Shown piece after piece: positions 1 through 9,722 of a stretch of DNA of 64,000 nt. The notes beneath the pieces were generated by a model. That model did no database searches and was not told the DNA's origin. It was given only the letters and a program-made list of their open reading frames with translations. The stretch spans positions 248,001 through 312,000 of the forward strand of contig JACJYB010000004.1 in NCBI GenBank assembly GCA_020636355.1, written 5' to 3'. Made by a program: the position numbers and the translations under genes. Numbering within the stretch: the first letter of the stretch is position 1; every line of letters starts with the position of its first letter. The stretch is from Lewinellaceae bacterium (lineage in GTDB: Bacteria > Bacteroidota > Bacteroidia > Chitinophagales > Saprospiraceae).

Positions 1-901
1 TCAGTCGGTCCCGGATGGCATCCAGCTTGTCGTAAGGGCTGTACTTTAACAAATCGAGCAGCCACTCCTGGATCTCCTCCGTACGCAGGATCTTAAGGCG
101 GTGGGCGTCCTCAAAGTCAATAACCCGGTAACAAATATCGTCCGCTGCCTCCACCAAGAATACAAATGGGTGTCGCCGAAATGCCAATGGATTATCCTGT
201 TCTTTCTGCATGCCGGTATGACTTGCGATGGCCCTGAATATGGGCTCTTCACTCTGAAAGAAGCCTATTTTTTTGCGATGCAATTTTTTCTTATTTCTCG
301 CCTGAGAGGCACAGGGATATTTGGCAATGGAGGCCAGCGTGGTATAGGTCATCCGGAATCCTCCGGGCAGACGACCATTCAACTGCTGGGTAAGGATACG
401 GATTGAGTTGGCATTCCCCTCAAAATGGATGAGATCAAACCATTCGGCCTGACTGAAAAAATCACTCAGCTGGCGGCCGTCAATGTTCATAGAGGCGTGT
501 TCCCGAAAGAAAGAAGCGATCGCATCCTCACCTGAATGGCCAAACGCCGGGTTCCCGATGTCGTGGGCCAGGCATCCGGCTGATATGACATTCGCCAGGT
601 CGTAAGCATAAAATTCCCTCAGATCATTGTTCCACTCCGGATGTTGGTCACACAGTTTTCGCCCTGCCATTTTGCCCAAAGACCGTCCTACACTTGCCAC
701 CTCCAGGGAGTGCGTCAACCGGTTATGGACAAAAACACTTCCTGGTAAAGGAAATACCTGAGTTTTATTTTGCAGCCGTCGAAAAGGAGATGAAAAGATC
801 AGCCGATCAAAGTCAACCTGAAAATCCGAACGGTTTTGATCCGGTGTTCCTGTACTGCCGGTGCGCACTCGGGAAATAAGCTGATGCCAGGTTGCGGTCA
901 T
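1..901 (-). CDS. dgt: dGTP triphosphohydrolase, C-terminus cut by window edge
   Basis: The reverse strand reads as an open frame from the ATG at 901 to the window edge, giving about 300 residues with no stop. The family hydrolyses dGTP to deoxyguanosine and triphosphate and helps control dNTP pools. Diagnostic motifs are visible: an N-terminal stretch RLIFSSPFRRLQNKTQV, then HNRLTHSLEV, then CLAHDIGNPAFGHSGE, which carries the metal-binding HD pair, and later EAADDICYRVID. These match bacterial dGTPases (HD superfamily), which are usually 400-500 residues long, so roughly the last third is missing. The start is followed directly by MTATWHQLISRVRTG, a plausible dGTPase N-terminus. It diverges from the ABC transporter operon at 1070. 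Confidence is limited only by the truncation. Confidence 0.9.
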   Translation of the reverse strand, partial: MTATWHQLISRVRTGSTGTPDQNRSDFQVDFDRLIFSSPFRRLQNKTQVFPLPGSVFVHNRLTHSLEVASVGRSLGKMAGRKLCDQHPEWNNDLREFYAYDLANVISAGCLAHDIGNPAFGHSGEDAIASFFREHASMNIDGRQLSDFFSQAEWFDLIHFEGNANSIRILTQQLNGRLPGGFRMTYTTLASIAKYPCASQARNKKKLHRKKIGFFQSEEPIFRAIASHTGMQKEQDNPLAFRRHPFVFLVEAADDICYRVIDFEDAHRLKILRTEEIQEWLLDLLKYSPYDKLDAIRDRL

Positions 902-921
902 TACCTTTTATTATTCGGGGC

Positions 922-929
922 CAAATCTA
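922..929 (-). promoter_or_regulatory. -7 promoter box of dgt
   Basis: On the minus strand the sequence TAGATTTG fits the Bacteroidota -7 consensus TAnnTTTG and lies about 20 bases before the dgt start codon. I do not see a clear -33 TTG element at the usual distance, so this rests on one box and its position. Confidence 0.35.
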
Positions 930-1069
930 CCAATTATCTATCTAGAATAACGGCGGCTTCTGGCTTTGGTTAATGATTCGTTAATTTAATAGTATTACTA
1001 TCAGAAATTGAGCGCCTGTTAAACAAAACGATTATGGCAGAGGTTTTCAATTGGACAAAATAAGCGGAA

Positions 1070-2800
1070 TTGAAAAATCAACTCAGACCCTTGCAGCGCC
1101 TGGGCAAATTGTTGGCCCTGGATCGCAAAGACATTACGTACATCTATCTCTATGCAATTTTTTCAGGGTTGATCACATTATCTCTGCCCTTAGGGATTCA
1201 GGCCATTATTGGTATGATCGCCGGTGGTAGTTTTTCTTCTTCCCTGGTCATCCTGGTATTTTTGGTATCCATTGGGATTGCCTTTGCCGGAATACTTACC
1301 GTCATGCAACTTACGGTCACTGAGACATTGCAACAACGCATATTTACCCGTTCAGCCATCGAGTTTGCCTACCGGATTCCACGATTTCGCATCCATGCTT
1401 TAGGAGAAGAATATCCTCCTGAGCTGGTGAATCGATTTTTCGATACCCTGACTGTACAAAAAGGTTTGCCAAAGATCCTGATGGATTTTTCCTCGGCCTT
1501 ATTGCAGATAATTTTTGGATTGATTCTGATCTCTTTTTACCATCCGTTCTTTGTGTTCTTCAGCATCATCCTGCTTTCTTTTTTAGCAATAATCTTTTAT
1601 CTCACGGGCCCGCGTGGACTACAGACCAGCCTGAAGGAAAGCAAATACAAATATCAGGTCGTGCATTGGCTGGAGGAAATAGCACGGAATATGATGAGCT
1701 TCAAACTTTCGGGAGACCGGAATTTCGGTATAGCAAAAACCGATCAGCTGACTGTCAATTATCTTCAGGCCCGCAAATCCCATTTTCGCATATTACTGAC
1801 CCAGTATGGGGCTATTGTATTGTTTAAAGTTCTGGTAACCGGAGCTTTGCTGATCCTGGGATCCTTGTTGGTCCTTGATAACAAGATCAATATCGGACAG
1901 TTTGTCGCTGCGGAAATTGTGGTCATTCTGGTGATCAATTCGGTTGAAAAGTTAATCCTGAACATGGATGTCCTTTATGATGTTCTTACCGGTCTGGAAA
2001 AACTGGGTGCTGTCACCGACCTGCCCCTTGAAAGAAATGGAGGATCAACTTACTCAGACCTCGATACGCCTTCCGGTATGGACGTAGCCATTCATGATTT
2101 AACATTTTCCCACCCGGGTGCGGAAAAGCCAACATTCAAAAATTTCAACCTGCACATCCGTCCTAACGAGCGAATATGCCTGAGTGGAAACCAGGGCAGT
2201 GGTAAAAGTACTCTGATTCAACTGATCGCTGGGATGTTTGACGAATACCAGGGTGCCTTGCTCTATAATGGCATTCCATTTAAAAATATGGACCTGACCA
2301 GTATCCGTGCCCAGATAGGGGATTTTACCAATCAGGAAGAGTTATTCCGGGGAACTATCGCCGAAAACATCTGTCTGAGAACGCAGGGAGTAACTCTCAC
2401 CGATATGATGTGGGCAGCCCGTCAGATCGGATTGGAGTCTTACATACAGCAACTCCCTAATGGATTTGAATCAACTTTGATGCCGGGAGGCCGCAACGTG
2501 CCGGAAAGCATCAGGACTAAAATTATCCTGGCTCGCGCTATCGTACGACTTCCCCGGTTATTGGCTTTGGAACCATTCGTAGAGAGCATGGCACAGGAAG
2601 ATCGTTCAAAATTGATTGCTTTTGTTACGGATAAACATCAGCCCTGGACGCTGGTTGCCGTGACCAATGACCATGAATTTGCCCAATCCTGCGACCGCAT
2701 CGTCATCCTGGAAGAAGGGGAGGTCGTCGCTCAAGGAAATTGGCAGGAATTACAGGGTAATCCCCATTTTCTCCGTGTTTTTAACACCATGAATAATTAA
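1070..2800 (+). CDS. ABC exporter (membrane plus ATPase half) with degenerate ATP site
   Basis: This is a 576-residue protein with an N-terminal six-helix ABC exporter membrane domain (about residues 20-310) and a C-terminal ATPase domain (about 340-570). With the HlyD and TolC family genes that follow, it looks like the inner-membrane part of a type I secretion-like complex. Walker A (GNQGSGKST, 373-381) is intact. The other ATPase motifs are not: the signature LSGGQ reads VPESI (477-481), the Walker B Asp-Glu aligns with Glu-Pro (501-502), the Q-loop Gln aligns with Asn, and the H-loop His aligns with Asn533. No C39 peptidase domain is present. The start codon is TTG, because an in-frame stop lies at 1061-1063 and no ATG occurs before residue 49. 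The substrate cannot be inferred. Confidence 0.85.
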   Translation: MKNQLRPLQRLGKLLALDRKDITYIYLYAIFSGLITLSLPLGIQAIIGMIAGGSFSSSLVILVFLVSIGIAFAGILTVMQLTVTETLQQRIFTRSAIEFAYRIPRFRIHALGEEYPPELVNRFFDTLTVQKGLPKILMDFSSALLQIIFGLILISFYHPFFVFFSIILLSFLAIIFYLTGPRGLQTSLKESKYKYQVVHWLEEIARNMMSFKLSGDRNFGIAKTDQLTVNYLQARKSHFRILLTQYGAIVLFKVLVTGALLILGSLLVLDNKINIGQFVAAEIVVILVINSVEKLILNMDVLYDVLTGLEKLGAVTDLPLERNGGSTYSDLDTPSGMDVAIHDLTFSHPGAEKPTFKNFNLHIRPNERICLSGNQGSGKSTLIQLIAGMFDEYQGALLYNGIPFKNMDLTSIRAQIGDFTNQEELFRGTIAENICLRTQGVTLTDMMWAARQIGLESYIQQLPNGFESTLMPGGRNVPESIRTKIILARAIVRLPRLLALEPFVESMAQEDRSKLIAFVTDKHQPWTLVAVTNDHEFAQSCDRIVILEEGEVVAQGNWQELQGNPHFLRVFNTMNN

Positions 2801-2814
2801 AAACCAAACCGGCT

Positions 2815-4191
2815 ATGTTAAACATTTCAGAAAACAGCGTCCGTGAATACATCGACCAGAATCAGCTCAGGTCCATGCAGATGACGGATTTATTGCCGGC
2901 AAATCGTATGCTTAAACGGTTTCTTCTGGCGGTTCTGGCAGTCGTTCTGGTTGTCCTTTTTCTACCCTGGCGACAAAACATTCAGGCGAAAGGTAAACTC
3001 ACAACCCTAAATCCTGATCAGCGTCCCCAGACCATTCATTCTACCATTGCCGGAAGGATAGAAAAGTGGTATGTAGCAGAAGGTCAAATGGTCCATGCAG
3101 GTGACACCATCGTACACCTTTCTGAGATCAAAACCGAGTATTTTGATCCGCAGCTTGTCGACCGGCTGAACCAACAAATAGAAGCCAAGACCGCATCCAT
3201 ACACAATTACGATCAAAAGGTCCTGGCGATGGATGACCAGATAGCTTCCCTGCGTAATGAGCTGCAATGGAAACAAAAGCAACTGGCCAACAAGCAGGTA
3301 CAAACCGAATTGAAGGTATCTTCTGCGCTGGCTGATCAACAACAGATCATCGTAGCTGCAGATATAGCTGACTTTCAGTTCAGAAGGGCGGATACCCTGT
3401 TTCAAAAAGGGATAATATCCCTGACTGACCTGGAAAACAAAAAACAAAAAAAACAGGAAACCTCTGCCAAGCTAAACATCGCCGCCAATAAACTGGAGGA
3501 AGCACAACGGGAATTGGAGAACATCCGGCTGGAGGCAAATACCCAGCTAAACGAATACCAAAACAAGATCGCGAAAGCCGAATCCGACCGCTTCAGTACC
3601 CTGTCCAGTCGTTTCGACGCCGCCGCGGAGGTTCAGAAATTGCAGATTCAATACCAGAATTACAAGACCAGGAACACTTTCTATTACATCCTGGCACCCC
3701 AGGATTGTTACATCACCAAGGCACTCAAGCCAGGCATCGGAGAAACCATCAAGGAAGGGGATGCTGTGGTCAGTATCATGCCTTCGCATTACAACCTGGC
3801 TGTCGATTGGTACATCACACCGCCTGACATGCCGCTGATCCAATTGAATCAGGAAGTCCGCTTTATTTTTGATGGGTGGCCGGCAATTGTTTTCAAAGGG
3901 TGGCCGGATGCATCCTACGGAACTTTTCGGGGGAAGGTTGTTGCCATCGATAATACCATCAGCGACGGAGGTGTTTACCGCATTCTGGTAGCACCGGATC
4001 CGAATGCTCCTGCATGGCCGGAAAAACTCAGGATGGGCTCCGGTGCCAAAGGCATTGCATTGCTCAATCAGGTTCCGGTATGGTATGAGATCTGGCGCAA
4101 ACTCAATGGATTCCCACCTGATTATTATCAGCCTGATACAAGCCCTTCTGCCAAGGATCTTAAAGCACCGGTCAAATCGATTGTAAAATGA
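2815..4191 (+). CDS. HlyD-family membrane fusion protein
   Basis: This 458-residue periplasmic adaptor has one N-terminal membrane helix (about residues 34-52, FLLAVLAVVLVVLFLPW). After it come a barrel-sandwich/lipoyl-like half (about 60-100), a long charged coiled coil (about 105-295, rich in Gln, Lys and Glu) and the returning beta domains (300-440). HlyD-family proteins link an inner-membrane exporter to a TolC-type outer-membrane channel. The gene begins 14 bases after the ABC gene, and its stop overlaps the next start codon (ATGA at 4188-4191), so the three genes are almost certainly one transcript. The family assignment is firm; the cargo is unknown. Confidence 0.88.
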   Translation: MLNISENSVREYIDQNQLRSMQMTDLLPANRMLKRFLLAVLAVVLVVLFLPWRQNIQAKGKLTTLNPDQRPQTIHSTIAGRIEKWYVAEGQMVHAGDTIVHLSEIKTEYFDPQLVDRLNQQIEAKTASIHNYDQKVLAMDDQIASLRNELQWKQKQLANKQVQTELKVSSALADQQQIIVAADIADFQFRRADTLFQKGIISLTDLENKKQKKQETSAKLNIAANKLEEAQRELENIRLEANTQLNEYQNKIAKAESDRFSTLSSRFDAAAEVQKLQIQYQNYKTRNTFYYILAPQDCYITKALKPGIGETIKEGDAVVSIMPSHYNLAVDWYITPPDMPLIQLNQEVRFIFDGWPAIVFKGWPDASYGTFRGKVVAIDNTISDGGVYRILVAPDPNAPAWPEKLRMGSGAKGIALLNQVPVWYEIWRKLNGFPPDYYQPDTSPSAKDLKAPVKSIVK

Positions 4192-5594
4192 GAAGGTTCG
4201 GATATATATTACTGGCACTCCTGACGACCTACACCCTAAATGCACAGCAAAAATCGGAGATTCAGTATGAAATCTTCAGGCAATATGTGATCAACCACCA
4301 TCCGGTTGTAAAACAGGCTACCTTACTCAGCGATCAGGCTGCATCCTATCTACAGAAAGCAAGAGGAGCATTTGATCCAAAACTCTATACCGACTTTGAG
4401 CAGAAAACTTTTGCAGGCAAACGGTATTATTCCATCGGGGATGCCGGAGTGAAGTGGCGGATAGGCCTGGGGATGACCATAAAATCGAATTACTTGTGGT
4501 CAAATGGTGTTTACCTGAATCCGGAAAATGCTCTACCCCTCGCCGGACAGTGGAACCTGGGACTCGAGTTACAGGCCATTCAGGGATTGCTGATTGACGA
4601 GCGAAGGACGAGCCTGAGACAAGCACAGGTCATGCGGGAATCTTCTGAAAATGAACAGCTGATCGTGCTCAACAATCTACTGCAGGAAGCCGGCTACCAA
4701 TACTGGCAATGGGTCTATACTTACCGTGCCTATGAAGCTTACCAGGAGACATTAGCCAAGAGCATAACCCGGTTTAATTGGATCCGAGAGCGATACCTAC
4801 AGGGTGACCTGCCAGCGCTGGATACGTTGGAGGCCTGGATACAGGTTCAGACCCGGCGGAATGAGGTGCTGCAAGCCGACCAGGACCTCCAATCCAACCA
4901 ACTGAAGTTAGCCGTCTTCCTCTGGCAAGACGATAAGATAGACCTCGAGCTGGCCCGGGTGCTGGTGCCGGTTGATCCGGATCCGGAATTGCCAGGTGAT
5001 ATGTTGCTTGAAGATGACGCGTTGCTTCAGGAATGGGTAGTATCCCATCCTGAGATGAAAGCATATGATTATAAGACTCAAATGCTTGACCTCGACCGAA
5101 AATGGACGAAAGAACAACTGAAACCTTCGCTTGCCGTTTCCTATCAACTGCTGGGTGATGGGTTCCAGCTGGCGCCACCTCTGCCCGATAGCGATCTGTG
5201 GCTAAATAATTCAAAATGGGGTGTACGCTTCGGTTTCCCTCTTTTTTTGCGGAAAGAAAGAGCAAATCTGGCATTGACAGATCAAAAAATAAGATCCGTG
5301 GAATGGGACAGCAAGCTGAAAGAAGGCGCCCTGATCAGCAAAATAAATACCTACCGGCAACAAGCATTGGCTGCCTATGAACAATGGGAACAACAAGAGT
5401 CCCTGATTGATAATCTGGAATTATTGCTAGAAGGTGAAACTGAAAAATTAAGATTGGGATCAAGTTCCGTGCTGGTCATCAATTTGCGGGAACAAAAGGT
5501 CATCGAATCACGGTTAAAAATGCTTAAGTGGAGGACAGATCTGGAAAAGGCTCTGGTTGGATGGCAGGCAGCGACTTTTAATGGTGGACTTTGA
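4188..5594 (+). CDS. TolC-family outer-membrane channel protein
   Basis: A 468-residue protein with a Sec signal peptide (MRRFGYILLALLTTYTLNA, cleavage likely before QQK). It then has the two long helical repeats typical of TolC/outer membrane efflux proteins, with barrel strands between them (for example WGVRFGFPLFLRKERANLAL). It overlaps the HlyD-family gene by four bases (ATGA) and completes an ABC-HlyD-TolC tripartite export operon. Its stop codon at 5592-5594 abuts the stop of the convergent gene at 5595 with no spacer, and I see no terminator hairpin there. The family call is confident; the transported molecule is not known. Confidence 0.87.
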   Translation: MRRFGYILLALLTTYTLNAQQKSEIQYEIFRQYVINHHPVVKQATLLSDQAASYLQKARGAFDPKLYTDFEQKTFAGKRYYSIGDAGVKWRIGLGMTIKSNYLWSNGVYLNPENALPLAGQWNLGLELQAIQGLLIDERRTSLRQAQVMRESSENEQLIVLNNLLQEAGYQYWQWVYTYRAYEAYQETLAKSITRFNWIRERYLQGDLPALDTLEAWIQVQTRRNEVLQADQDLQSNQLKLAVFLWQDDKIDLELARVLVPVDPDPELPGDMLLEDDALLQEWVVSHPEMKAYDYKTQMLDLDRKWTKEQLKPSLAVSYQLLGDGFQLAPPLPDSDLWLNNSKWGVRFGFPLFLRKERANLALTDQKIRSVEWDSKLKEGALISKINTYRQQALAAYEQWEQQESLIDNLELLLEGETEKLRLGSSSVLVINLREQKVIESRLKMLKWRTDLEKALVGWQAATFNGGL

Positions 5595-6410
5595 TTAGCG
5601 GGTGATCTCGGGGCAAGCTACCTGTCCGAAGTAATAGACCAACCCCACACTCAGGAAAGTATAATTGTCACCGGTTCGCCGGTCTCCACGCTGCCTTCCC
5701 GGGTCACCCAGCTTGGGGTCAGTGGTCGACCGGTCACTCAGTATCAATGCCAGCGGATCACGCTGACTGGCTAAAACCAGCGGGTCAGGATAAGTCGTGC
5801 TTACATCATCCAGGTAATCGGTAAATAGCTTGCGGATACCAAGTTCAAGGTTCATAGACCAACGATAGCTCAGGTCAAATTTCAACCCGAAAGCGGTACT
5901 GATCCCAAAGGTAGAAAGACGGTATTCATCTCCCGGGAGCTGCCCTTCGGTACCTAGTGGTTGCAGATCGTACCAGGTGCCTTCATAAAGTGCTTTGGGC
6001 CGGAAATGGGTAAATTGCAATCCTGCTGCCAGGTAGGGGGAGAAAAAGTCATCGTAAGATCCGTGAATGTACGGCAGGAAATTAAACTCCAATTGACCGG
6101 CCATTTCCAGTAAGCTGGAACGAAACATCAGATTGCGGGTGTGCTCAAAATAATTATCGGAACGCGCATCATCGGCACGCACCAGTCCGTAATTTCCGGA
6201 AAATTTCCAGGCTAGCCGTTCATTGAAGTTGTAGCGAAAGATCATTCCGCCGGCCGGACCGGGCTGACCCAAATCAAATTGAGTATTCAGGTCCCCAAAA
6301 TAATTGGCAACACCCAGCCAACCACCCACCTCGGGCCCTCGCTGGGCATGTGCTTGCCACAACAACATAAGGAGGGATAATGTCAGGATTACCTTTCGAA
6401 TGCTTCGCAT
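5595..6410 (-). CDS. Outer-membrane beta-barrel protein, DUF6089-like
   Basis: This predicted secreted protein of 271 residues begins MRSIRKVILTLSLLMLLWQAHA, a good Sec signal peptide. The frame is open 16 codons further upstream, but that extension would bury the signal peptide, so I chose the ATG at 6410. After the signal comes GPEVGGWLGVANYFGDLN and alternating aromatic/polar strands ending in YTFLSVGLVYYFGQ, the pattern of an outer-membrane barrel of the DUF6089 type common in Bacteroidota. A C-terminal loop is rich in Asp, Arg and Gly. The function is unknown; related proteins are often listed as lipoprotein-independent barrels. It converges with the export operon. Confidence 0.7.
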   Translation of the reverse strand: MRSIRKVILTLSLLMLLWQAHAQRGPEVGGWLGVANYFGDLNTQFDLGQPGPAGGMIFRYNFNERLAWKFSGNYGLVRADDARSDNYFEHTRNLMFRSSLLEMAGQLEFNFLPYIHGSYDDFFSPYLAAGLQFTHFRPKALYEGTWYDLQPLGTEGQLPGDEYRLSTFGISTAFGLKFDLSYRWSMNLELGIRKLFTDYLDDVSTTYPDPLVLASQRDPLALILSDRSTTDPKLGDPGRQRGDRRTGDNYTFLSVGLVYYFGQVACPEITR

Positions 6411-6557
6411 GAAAAATTTTGCTTTCCAGCCACGTTTTAAAACGATGACGATGCACAAATGTTATCCATCAAAGTGCTAAAATTAGGCCAAAGTAAGTCT
6501 GAGTCGCTTAAATATGCTCTAATTTGTTAATACTTGCCCGGTTTGTGTGGAGTCCGG

Positions 6558-8966
6558 TCAATTCTTTTTGAAGATTTTATCCAGGATGTTTTTCAATTTG
6601 GATTCTTTCTGAATGCGCCGGCTCGGCCGCGGTCTTCGCTTGATGGTAGCATCCGCAGTTACCGTATCCGTCACGGTCGTACTATCCTGTCCATGAAATA
6701 AGCCCGCTAAAAATTCCTGCCAGGGCGCATACTCGGATTCCTCCATGAAGTCCGGGCAATCGTAAGCCCACTCTTCGGGGACCTCCGGGAAATTGCCATT
6801 CAATCCACTCTGGTATTTTTTATACCTGGACATCTTTCCGAATGTGCGGGCCCAGATGGGGAGAGCCATGTAAGCTCCCTGGCCTAAGCTCAGCGACCGG
6901 AATCGAACCAGAGGCGATTCCCCGCCAACCCATGCTGCGGCCACATACCCCGGTGTAAATCCGGCAAACCACCCATCGGTCTGATCTTGCGTGGTCCCGG
7001 TCTTTCCGGCCATCGGGCCTGAAAATCCATAGGCCGTTCGGAGTGAACTTGCCGTTCCCCGGTTTACTACATTGGCTAACATATTAATTAGTACGGCATC
7101 CAATTCCGGGTCCATAGCTTGATTTCCGCCGGCTTCCGGGGCTTCATACAATAGCTCGCCCTGCGCATTTTCTACCCTGACCAGGTAGTGTAGATTACGC
7201 CTGGCCCCCTGATTGGCAATGGTCTGATAGGCTTGAACGATCTCCCACAGGCTGACCTCAGCCGTACCCAGGAAGATGGATGGCACTTTAGGGATCGGAC
7301 TGGTAATCCCGACCCGGCGGGCATAATCGCGTACTGAATCAACACCAATATCGTAACCCAAAGCCACGGTCACCGTATTGATGGAATGTGCCAAAGCGCC
7401 CTGCAATGAATACAAACCACCGTAATTGCCCTCGGCATTTTCCGGCGTCCAGTTGTCAAAATCCGGATAGGTAGTCAACTGATTGTCCAGATAATCACAT
7501 GGTCCATAGCCTGCTTCGAGAGCACTGGCATAGACAAAGGGCTTGAATAAGGATCCGGCCTGCCGGCGGGACAGGACGTGATCGTAGTGGAAAAACCGGC
7601 TGTCAATTCCACCGATCCATGCCTTGATTTCACCATTATGGGCATCCGCCAATAAAAAGCCGGTCTGCAATAAAGCAAAAGCATAGCGCAATGAGTCGTA
7701 AGGGCTAAGCAGCGTATCAACCGCACCGTCATAGGTAAACAACCTCATCTCCACTGGTTGCCGCAATAGGCTGTCAATGGTCTTATTGTCATGACCTTCT
7801 TTTTTCAGCTGGCGGTATCTTGGAAGGTCGTGCCATAAGTTGGTGAAGGTTTCACTTTTTTCCCATGGGCGTGCCCGCTTGCTCCAGTGTTTTTCAAAAT
7901 CATTCTGCAGGCGCTTCATATGGTCTTGGACAGAAGCTTCCGCCAATTCCTGGATGGTAGGATCAATCGTGGTATAGATCTTCAGGCCATCGGTGTACAA
8001 ATTATAAGGATGCTCGCGGTCTTTATTGATGCTTTCGAGGATGTCTCCCAGCTCCTGCCTCAGGTGTTCGCGGAAATAGGTGGCAATGCCACTTTGATTG
8101 CCCTCAGGGGTATATTCATAGACCAGAGGTAATTCCTGTAAGGAGTCCAGCGATAAGGAGTCCAGGTATCCGGCTTTGTCCATTTGCAACAAGACCACAT
8201 TACGCCGTTCCTTAGCCCGATCTGCATTCCGCTCCGGATGATAAAAAGTAGTTGCTTTCAACATGCCCACCAATAAGGCCGCTTCCTCAATGGATAATTT
8301 CTCCGGGCTTTTTCCAAACAGCTGTGATGCCGCCGCTTTGATCCCATACGTCGTACCTCCAAAGGAAACGGTGTTCAGGTATAGTGTCAGGATGTCTTCT
8401 TTGGAAAAATATTTTTCAAGGCGTTTTGCTGTGATGATCTCCCGAACCTTGTTGATAGGCATGGAGAAAAACCAATATCGCTTACGTGGGAATAAATTCT
8501 TGGCCAATTGCTGGGATATTGTGCTGCCCCCGCCGGACCCGCGATCCTGTAACAGAATCGTTTTAAAAAACACGCGCACCCAGCTCCGCAAATCAACACC
8601 ATGATGTTGGTAAAAACGTACGTCCTCTGTAGCAACCAGGGCATCAATGACATGTGAGGAGATCTCGGAGAAGGTAGCATTGGTCCGGTTTTCTACAAAA
8701 TATTTACCGATCAATTCCCCGTTCGTTCCATAGATCAGGCTTGCATTGGGGTTTTTGATTTGTTCGAACTGGGCTGCTTTGGGAAGCCGACCGAACAAAC
8801 CGATCCAAACGAATAAAATAAACAGAACCAGAGCGGCGATGCCACCTCCAATGCACCGAATACCCCATTTGATCCAAAAAGCCCTCGGTTGGGCACGTAA
8901 ATAGTTCCAACCCTCAAGGAGTCGATTTCGGCTTTCAAGATACAGGGACTTCCAGTTGATTTGCAT
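6558..8966 (-). CDS. mrcA: Class A penicillin-binding protein 1A
   Basis: This is an 802-residue bifunctional peptidoglycan synthase. It has a cytoplasmic N-terminus and one membrane helix (about residues 35-57). The GT51 glycosyltransferase domain follows (about 70-260), with catalytic Glu114 in ATEDVRFYQHHGVD and the QQLAKNLF motif. The transpeptidase domain (about 425-700) has the acyl-enzyme serine Ser472 in GSLFKPF (SxxK), an SIN triad motif (HSINTVTVA) and KTGTT. The C-terminus is lysine/arginine rich. It polymerises lipid II and cross-links the stem peptides at the outer face of the inner membrane. It follows recO by 30 bases on the same strand and probably shares its transcript. Confidence 0.95.
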   Translation of the reverse strand: MQINWKSLYLESRNRLLEGWNYLRAQPRAFWIKWGIRCIGGGIAALVLFILFVWIGLFGRLPKAAQFEQIKNPNASLIYGTNGELIGKYFVENRTNATFSEISSHVIDALVATEDVRFYQHHGVDLRSWVRVFFKTILLQDRGSGGGSTISQQLAKNLFPRKRYWFFSMPINKVREIITAKRLEKYFSKEDILTLYLNTVSFGGTTYGIKAAASQLFGKSPEKLSIEEAALLVGMLKATTFYHPERNADRAKERRNVVLLQMDKAGYLDSLSLDSLQELPLVYEYTPEGNQSGIATYFREHLRQELGDILESINKDREHPYNLYTDGLKIYTTIDPTIQELAEASVQDHMKRLQNDFEKHWSKRARPWEKSETFTNLWHDLPRYRQLKKEGHDNKTIDSLLRQPVEMRLFTYDGAVDTLLSPYDSLRYAFALLQTGFLLADAHNGEIKAWIGGIDSRFFHYDHVLSRRQAGSLFKPFVYASALEAGYGPCDYLDNQLTTYPDFDNWTPENAEGNYGGLYSLQGALAHSINTVTVALGYDIGVDSVRDYARRVGITSPIPKVPSIFLGTAEVSLWEIVQAYQTIANQGARRNLHYLVRVENAQGELLYEAPEAGGNQAMDPELDAVLINMLANVVNRGTASSLRTAYGFSGPMAGKTGTTQDQTDGWFAGFTPGYVAAAWVGGESPLVRFRSLSLGQGAYMALPIWARTFGKMSRYKKYQSGLNGNFPEVPEEWAYDCPDFMEESEYAPWQEFLAGLFHGQDSTTVTDTVTADATIKRRPRPSRRIQKESKLKNILDKIFKKN

Positions 8967-8996
8967 GGCACCAAATTAACGATTGCCTGTTAACGA

Positions 8997-9722
8997 TTAT
9001 TTCAGAATAACCGAGAGAATATGATGTGAATGAATCGGGCCAAATTGCTCGAGGTGCAACCGGTAAAATAACAACAGGTGTTCCAGCAATTCCATCCGGC
9101 TTGCTTTGGGGATACGGATCTCATGGGAAGATTCAAGATTTAATTGCATGACCTGATCCAGGGTAGCACTGAGTTCGGGCTCGAGGTAATAACGATGATA
9201 AGGAGCTTCCCGTAGGAATATCCCTTCCTGAAGGTCAAAATACCATGCGCCGCTTTCAGGTGCCGGTTGGATCTGGAACCCGATCAACCGGCCCAGTTCA
9301 AGCAAATAGATCAATGGAAATAGCGCTAGACCCTTATCCGATTCATCCAAATGGATAAGGGCACTGAAAATAAAGTCAAATAGTTCCTGGTGAGCTTCCG
9401 ATTCTCTCAGGGCACTACGGGTAACTTCCAGGACAAACTGGCCGATGGCACTCTTGGCCACTGAAAATGGCAGCTGGCGAAATGGCCAGGCGCTCTTCAT
9501 TTCCTTCACCTTGGCGAGGGTGGTTGTCCTCTTATCGTAGGCGACCACCTCCACCAGACTCATCACCTGGACCAGTGCGGGGGCAACTGAGGGTTTGGAT
9601 TTGCGGACTCCATGGACCATAAACGACTTTAGCCCCTGTTCCTCTGTAAAGATATCCAGGACAAAACTGCTCTCTCCGTACTTGACTTGTCTGAAGACGA
9701 TGCCTCTGGTTTTGATTAACAT
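8997..9722 (-). CDS. recO: DNA repair protein RecO
   Basis: A 241-residue protein with the RecO N-terminal OB fold (MLIKTRGIVFRQVKYGESSFVLDIFTEEQG, shown here only as key segments: KTRGIV and KYGESS). A mostly helical C-terminal domain follows. RecO works with RecR and RecF to load RecA on SSB-coated single-stranded DNA and anneals complementary strands. The length is normal for the family, and the Cys-based zinc finger found in some RecO proteins is not present. It lies just upstream of the PBP1A gene with a 30-base spacer, so co-transcription is likely. Confidence 0.9.
   Translation of the reverse strand: MLIKTRGIVFRQVKYGESSFVLDIFTEEQGLKSFMVHGVRKSKPSVAPALVQVMSLVEVVAYDKRTTTLAKVKEMKSAWPFRQLPFSVAKSAIGQFVLEVTRSALRESEAHQELFDFIFSALIHLDESDKGLALFPLIYLLELGRLIGFQIQPAPESGAWYFDLQEGIFLREAPYHRYYLEPELSATLDQVMQLNLESSHEIRIPKASRMELLEHLLLFYRLHLEQFGPIHSHHILSVILK

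Noticed and set aside
3547..4245. 232-codon open frame antisense to the HlyD and TolC genes
   Set aside because: It is a shadow of the real genes on the other strand, with His/Arg/Ile-heavy composition, no signal, no family features and no promoter.
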